This document shows positions 20,704-22,493 of a stretch of 22,493 nt of DNA, piece by piece. A program made the position numbers and the translations under genes. Source of the DNA: an uncultured Bacilli bacterium (GTDB taxonomy: Bacteria > Bacillota_I > Bacilli_A > RF39 > UBA660). Position 1 is the stretch's first letter; each line of letters starts with the position of its first letter. The DNA lies in NCBI GenBank assembly GCA_934153655.1, contig CAKPFH010000020.1:1-22493 (forward strand), read 5' to 3'. Below the pieces are notes generated by a model, which saw only the letters and a list, made by a program, of their open reading frames with translations, was not told the origin of the DNA and did not search any database.

Positions 20704-21722
20704 TTAGTTCTTTAGAAAAAGAATTAGAAACAATTAAAACAAAGAATGATTTATTAAATGTTAAAGCTTTATATTTAGGTAAATCAGGAATTGTTACCAA
20801 TTTAAGTTTAAAAATAAAAGAAATACCAAATGAAGAGAAAAAAGCGTATGGAAAGTTTTTAAATGATATTAAACAAGAAGTTTTAGAAAAATTTGATTGT
20901 TTAATGAAAGAAATAGAAAAAAGACAATTACAAGAAAAACTTGAAAAAGAAAGTGTTGATATAACTCTTCCAGCAACTAAGGTTAAAGTAGGAGCTCCTA
21001 ATATCTTAGAAAAAGTAATTGAAGAAGTAGAAGAATTGATGATGTCTATGGGTTATGATGTTGTTGATGGTCCAGAAATTGAAGAAGATCATTTTAACTT
21101 TGAATTATTAAATATTCCAAAAGGTCATCCAGCTAGAGATGCTCAAGATACTTTTTATTTAGAAGATGATAAGATTTTACTTAGAAGTCAAACATCTCCT
21201 GTACAAGCTAGAGTTATGTTAGAAGGAAAAGGTGAAAAACCAATTCGGGTAATTTGTCCTGGTAAAACTTATCGAAGAGATGATGATGATGCCACTCATT
21301 CACACCAATTTATGCAAATAGAAGGTTTATTAGTTGATAAAGATATAAGTTTATGTGATTTAAAAGGAACTTTTGATGAAATTGCTAAAAAATTATTTGG
21401 AGAAGATTCAAAAACAAGATTTAGACCAAGTTATTATCAATTTACTGAGCCATCTGTTGAAATGGATATAAGTTGTTTTGCTTGTCATGGTAAGGGCTGT
21501 AGTTTATGTAAAAATACTGGTTGGATTACGGTATCAGGAGCTGGAATTGTGCATCCAAATGTTTTAAGAAATTGTGGTTATGATCCAAGTAAATGGACAG
21601 GTTTTGCTTTTGGCTTTGGAGCTGAAAGACTTGCTATGCTTAAATATGGTATAAATGATATAAGAACTTTTTATAATACTGATTTAAGAGAAGTAGAAGC
21701 ATTTAAAAGAGGTGAAAAATAA
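20685..21722 (+). CDS. pheS: Phenylalanyl-tRNA synthetase alpha subunit
   Basis: A 345-residue class II synthetase subunit. It forms the alpha2-beta2 enzyme with PheT that charges tRNA-Phe with phenylalanine in the cytosol. An N-terminal coiled coil (about 1-90, with LYLGKSGIVTNL) precedes the catalytic domain: motif 1 region GYDVVDGPEIEEDHFNFE, HPARDAQDTFYL, motif 2 CPGKTYRRDDDDATHSHQF, FQ-type IEG, and motif 3 GFAFGFGAERLAML. A CxxC-x4-CxxC stretch (CFACHGKGCSLC) occurs in the segment where many bacterial PheS have CGGKGCRVC. The start MERENIISSLEKELE fits the family. pheT follows with a one-base overlap (TAATG). The only regulatory leader of the right type upstream is the T-box at 14339-14513, six genes away. 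Confidence 0.96.
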   Translation: MERENIISSLEKELETIKTKNDLLNVKALYLGKSGIVTNLSLKIKEIPNEEKKAYGKFLNDIKQEVLEKFDCLMKEIEKRQLQEKLEKESVDITLPATKVKVGAPNILEKVIEEVEELMMSMGYDVVDGPEIEEDHFNFELLNIPKGHPARDAQDTFYLEDDKILLRSQTSPVQARVMLEGKGEKPIRVICPGKTYRRDDDDATHSHQFMQIEGLLVDKDISLCDLKGTFDEIAKKLFGEDSKTRFRPSYYQFTEPSVEMDISCFACHGKGCSLCKNTGWITVSGAGIVHPNVLRNCGYDPSKWTGFAFGFGAERLAMLKYGINDIRTFYNTDLREVEAFKRGEK

Positions 21723-22493
21723 TGATAAGTTTAGAATGGTTAGCTGATTATGTTGATATAAATGATATAGAACCAAGAGAATTAGCTGAAAAAATAACTA
21801 AAGCTGGGGTTAATGTTGAAAAAGTTATAACTAATCATATTAATAATTTAGTAATAGGAGAAATAATAGAATGTACTAATCATCCAGATAGTGATCACTT
21901 ACATATCTTAAAAGTTAATGTAGGTTCTAATATTTTACAAATTGTTTGTGGAGCTCCTAATGTTAAAGTTGGCTTAAAAGTAATAGTTGCTCTTGTTGGA
22001 GCAGTTTTGCCTGGAAACTTTGAAATTAAAAAAGGAAAAATTAGAGGAATTGAATCCGATGGTATGGTTTGTGCTTTATTTGAACTTGGTTTAGAAGAGA
22101 AAACTGAAGAAAACTACAACAAAGGAATTCACGAATTACCAAGTGATGCTCCAGTAGGATCTGATCCTATTAAATATATGAATAAAGAAACAACAGTTTT
22201 AGAACTTGATATTCATAAACATAGAAATAATGATTGTTTTTATCACATTGGATTTGCCTATGAAGTAGCATCTATTTTAAATAGAAAAGTTAAACTTCCA
22301 AGTCTTACTATCAAAGAAGAAAAAACAAGTGTTCTTGATAAATTAAGTTTAGAAGTTAAAACTAATAAATGTCCTTATTATTTAGCTAAAATGGTATGTG
22401 ATGTTGAAATTAAAGAATCTCCTGATTTTATCAAGAAAAGACTAATTGATGCAGGAATGCGTCCTATTAATAATGTTGTTGATATTTCAAATT
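21722..22493 (+). CDS. pheT: Phenylalanyl-tRNA synthetase beta subunit, 5' part
   Basis: Starts at ATG 21722, overlapping the pheS stop by one base, with AGAGGTGA at 21708-21715. It runs off the window after 257 codons of a roughly 800-codon gene. The visible part begins MISLEWLADYVDI. It has the EMAP/OB-fold tRNA-binding domain (VIGEIIECTNHPDSDHLHIL, IVCGAPNVKVGLKVIVALVG, GKIRGIESDGMVCALFELGL) and enters the B1/B3-B4 region (LELDIHKHRNNDCFYHIGFA, YEVASIL). There the usual 'TPNR.DC' reads HKHRNNDC, a local deviation. Later domains, including the editing site, are not visible. Confidence 0.95.
   Translation, partial: MISLEWLADYVDINDIEPRELAEKITKAGVNVEKVITNHINNLVIGEIIECTNHPDSDHLHILKVNVGSNILQIVCGAPNVKVGLKVIVALVGAVLPGNFEIKKGKIRGIESDGMVCALFELGLEEKTEENYNKGIHELPSDAPVGSDPIKYMNKETTVLELDIHKHRNNDCFYHIGFAYEVASILNRKVKLPSLTIKEEKTSVLDKLSLEVKTNKCPYYLAKMVCDVEIKESPDFIKKRLIDAGMRPINNVVDISN

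Noticed and set aside
1..22493. Mycoplasma-type genetic code (TGA = Trp)
   Set aside because: Several genes end at TGA with the next gene starting there, and tryptophans in conserved motifs use TGG.
1..22493. tRNA or rRNA genes, insertion sequences, integrases
   Set aside because: None was seen on either strand by eye. No cloverleaf with TTCRANNC-type arm, and no transposase or integrase motif.

Overview
The window is very AT-rich, with almost every gene on the + strand. TGA is used as a stop (for example at 5463-5465, 7915-7917 and 13641-13643), so the genetic code is standard. It carries a forespore sigma factor (SigG), a Firmicutes-type (T7SSb) secretion ATPase EssC with EsaB, and a T-box leader. 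Together these point to a low-GC, spore-forming-lineage Firmicute, most likely an uncultured Bacilli of the Erysipelotrichales/RF39 kind. That placement is inference.

Region 1 (1-5690): the tail of a possible BspA-like surface protein and a 163-nt imperfect palindrome come first. A closely packed run follows: membrane-anchored DUF3048 (YerB-like) protein, SigG, small lipoprotein, acyltransferase-3 membrane protein, RluB-type pseudouridine synthase, CmpB-type membrane protein and a small unknown protein. It ends at a clear hairpin terminator.

Region 2 (5691-13655): a compact type VII secretion locus. Two WXG100-size proteins are followed by an attenuating hairpin, two unrecognised proteins (one with a C-terminal SH3-like segment, one helical), a terminator, then EssC and the ubiquitin-like EsaB and another terminator. 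EsaA, EssA and EssB are not in the window.

Region 3 (13656-22493): a protein made of two similar halves, then a promoter and T-box riboswitch. Behind the T-box lie an alpha/beta hydrolase, four tandem paralogous genes, a short relative, and pheS-pheT. The four paralogues hold 8, 9, 7 and 9 helical repeats of exactly 35 residues that resemble mTERF repeats. They are chained by identical 17-nt out-of-frame overlaps.

The T-box end (TGGT, pairing with an A discriminator) fits tRNA-Phe. The pheS upstream/start region resembles the hydrolase tail, so the repeat array may have been inserted between hydrolase and pheS in an older T-box/hydrolase/pheST operon. The mTERF-like, TALE-reminiscent modular array is the most unusual content of the window.
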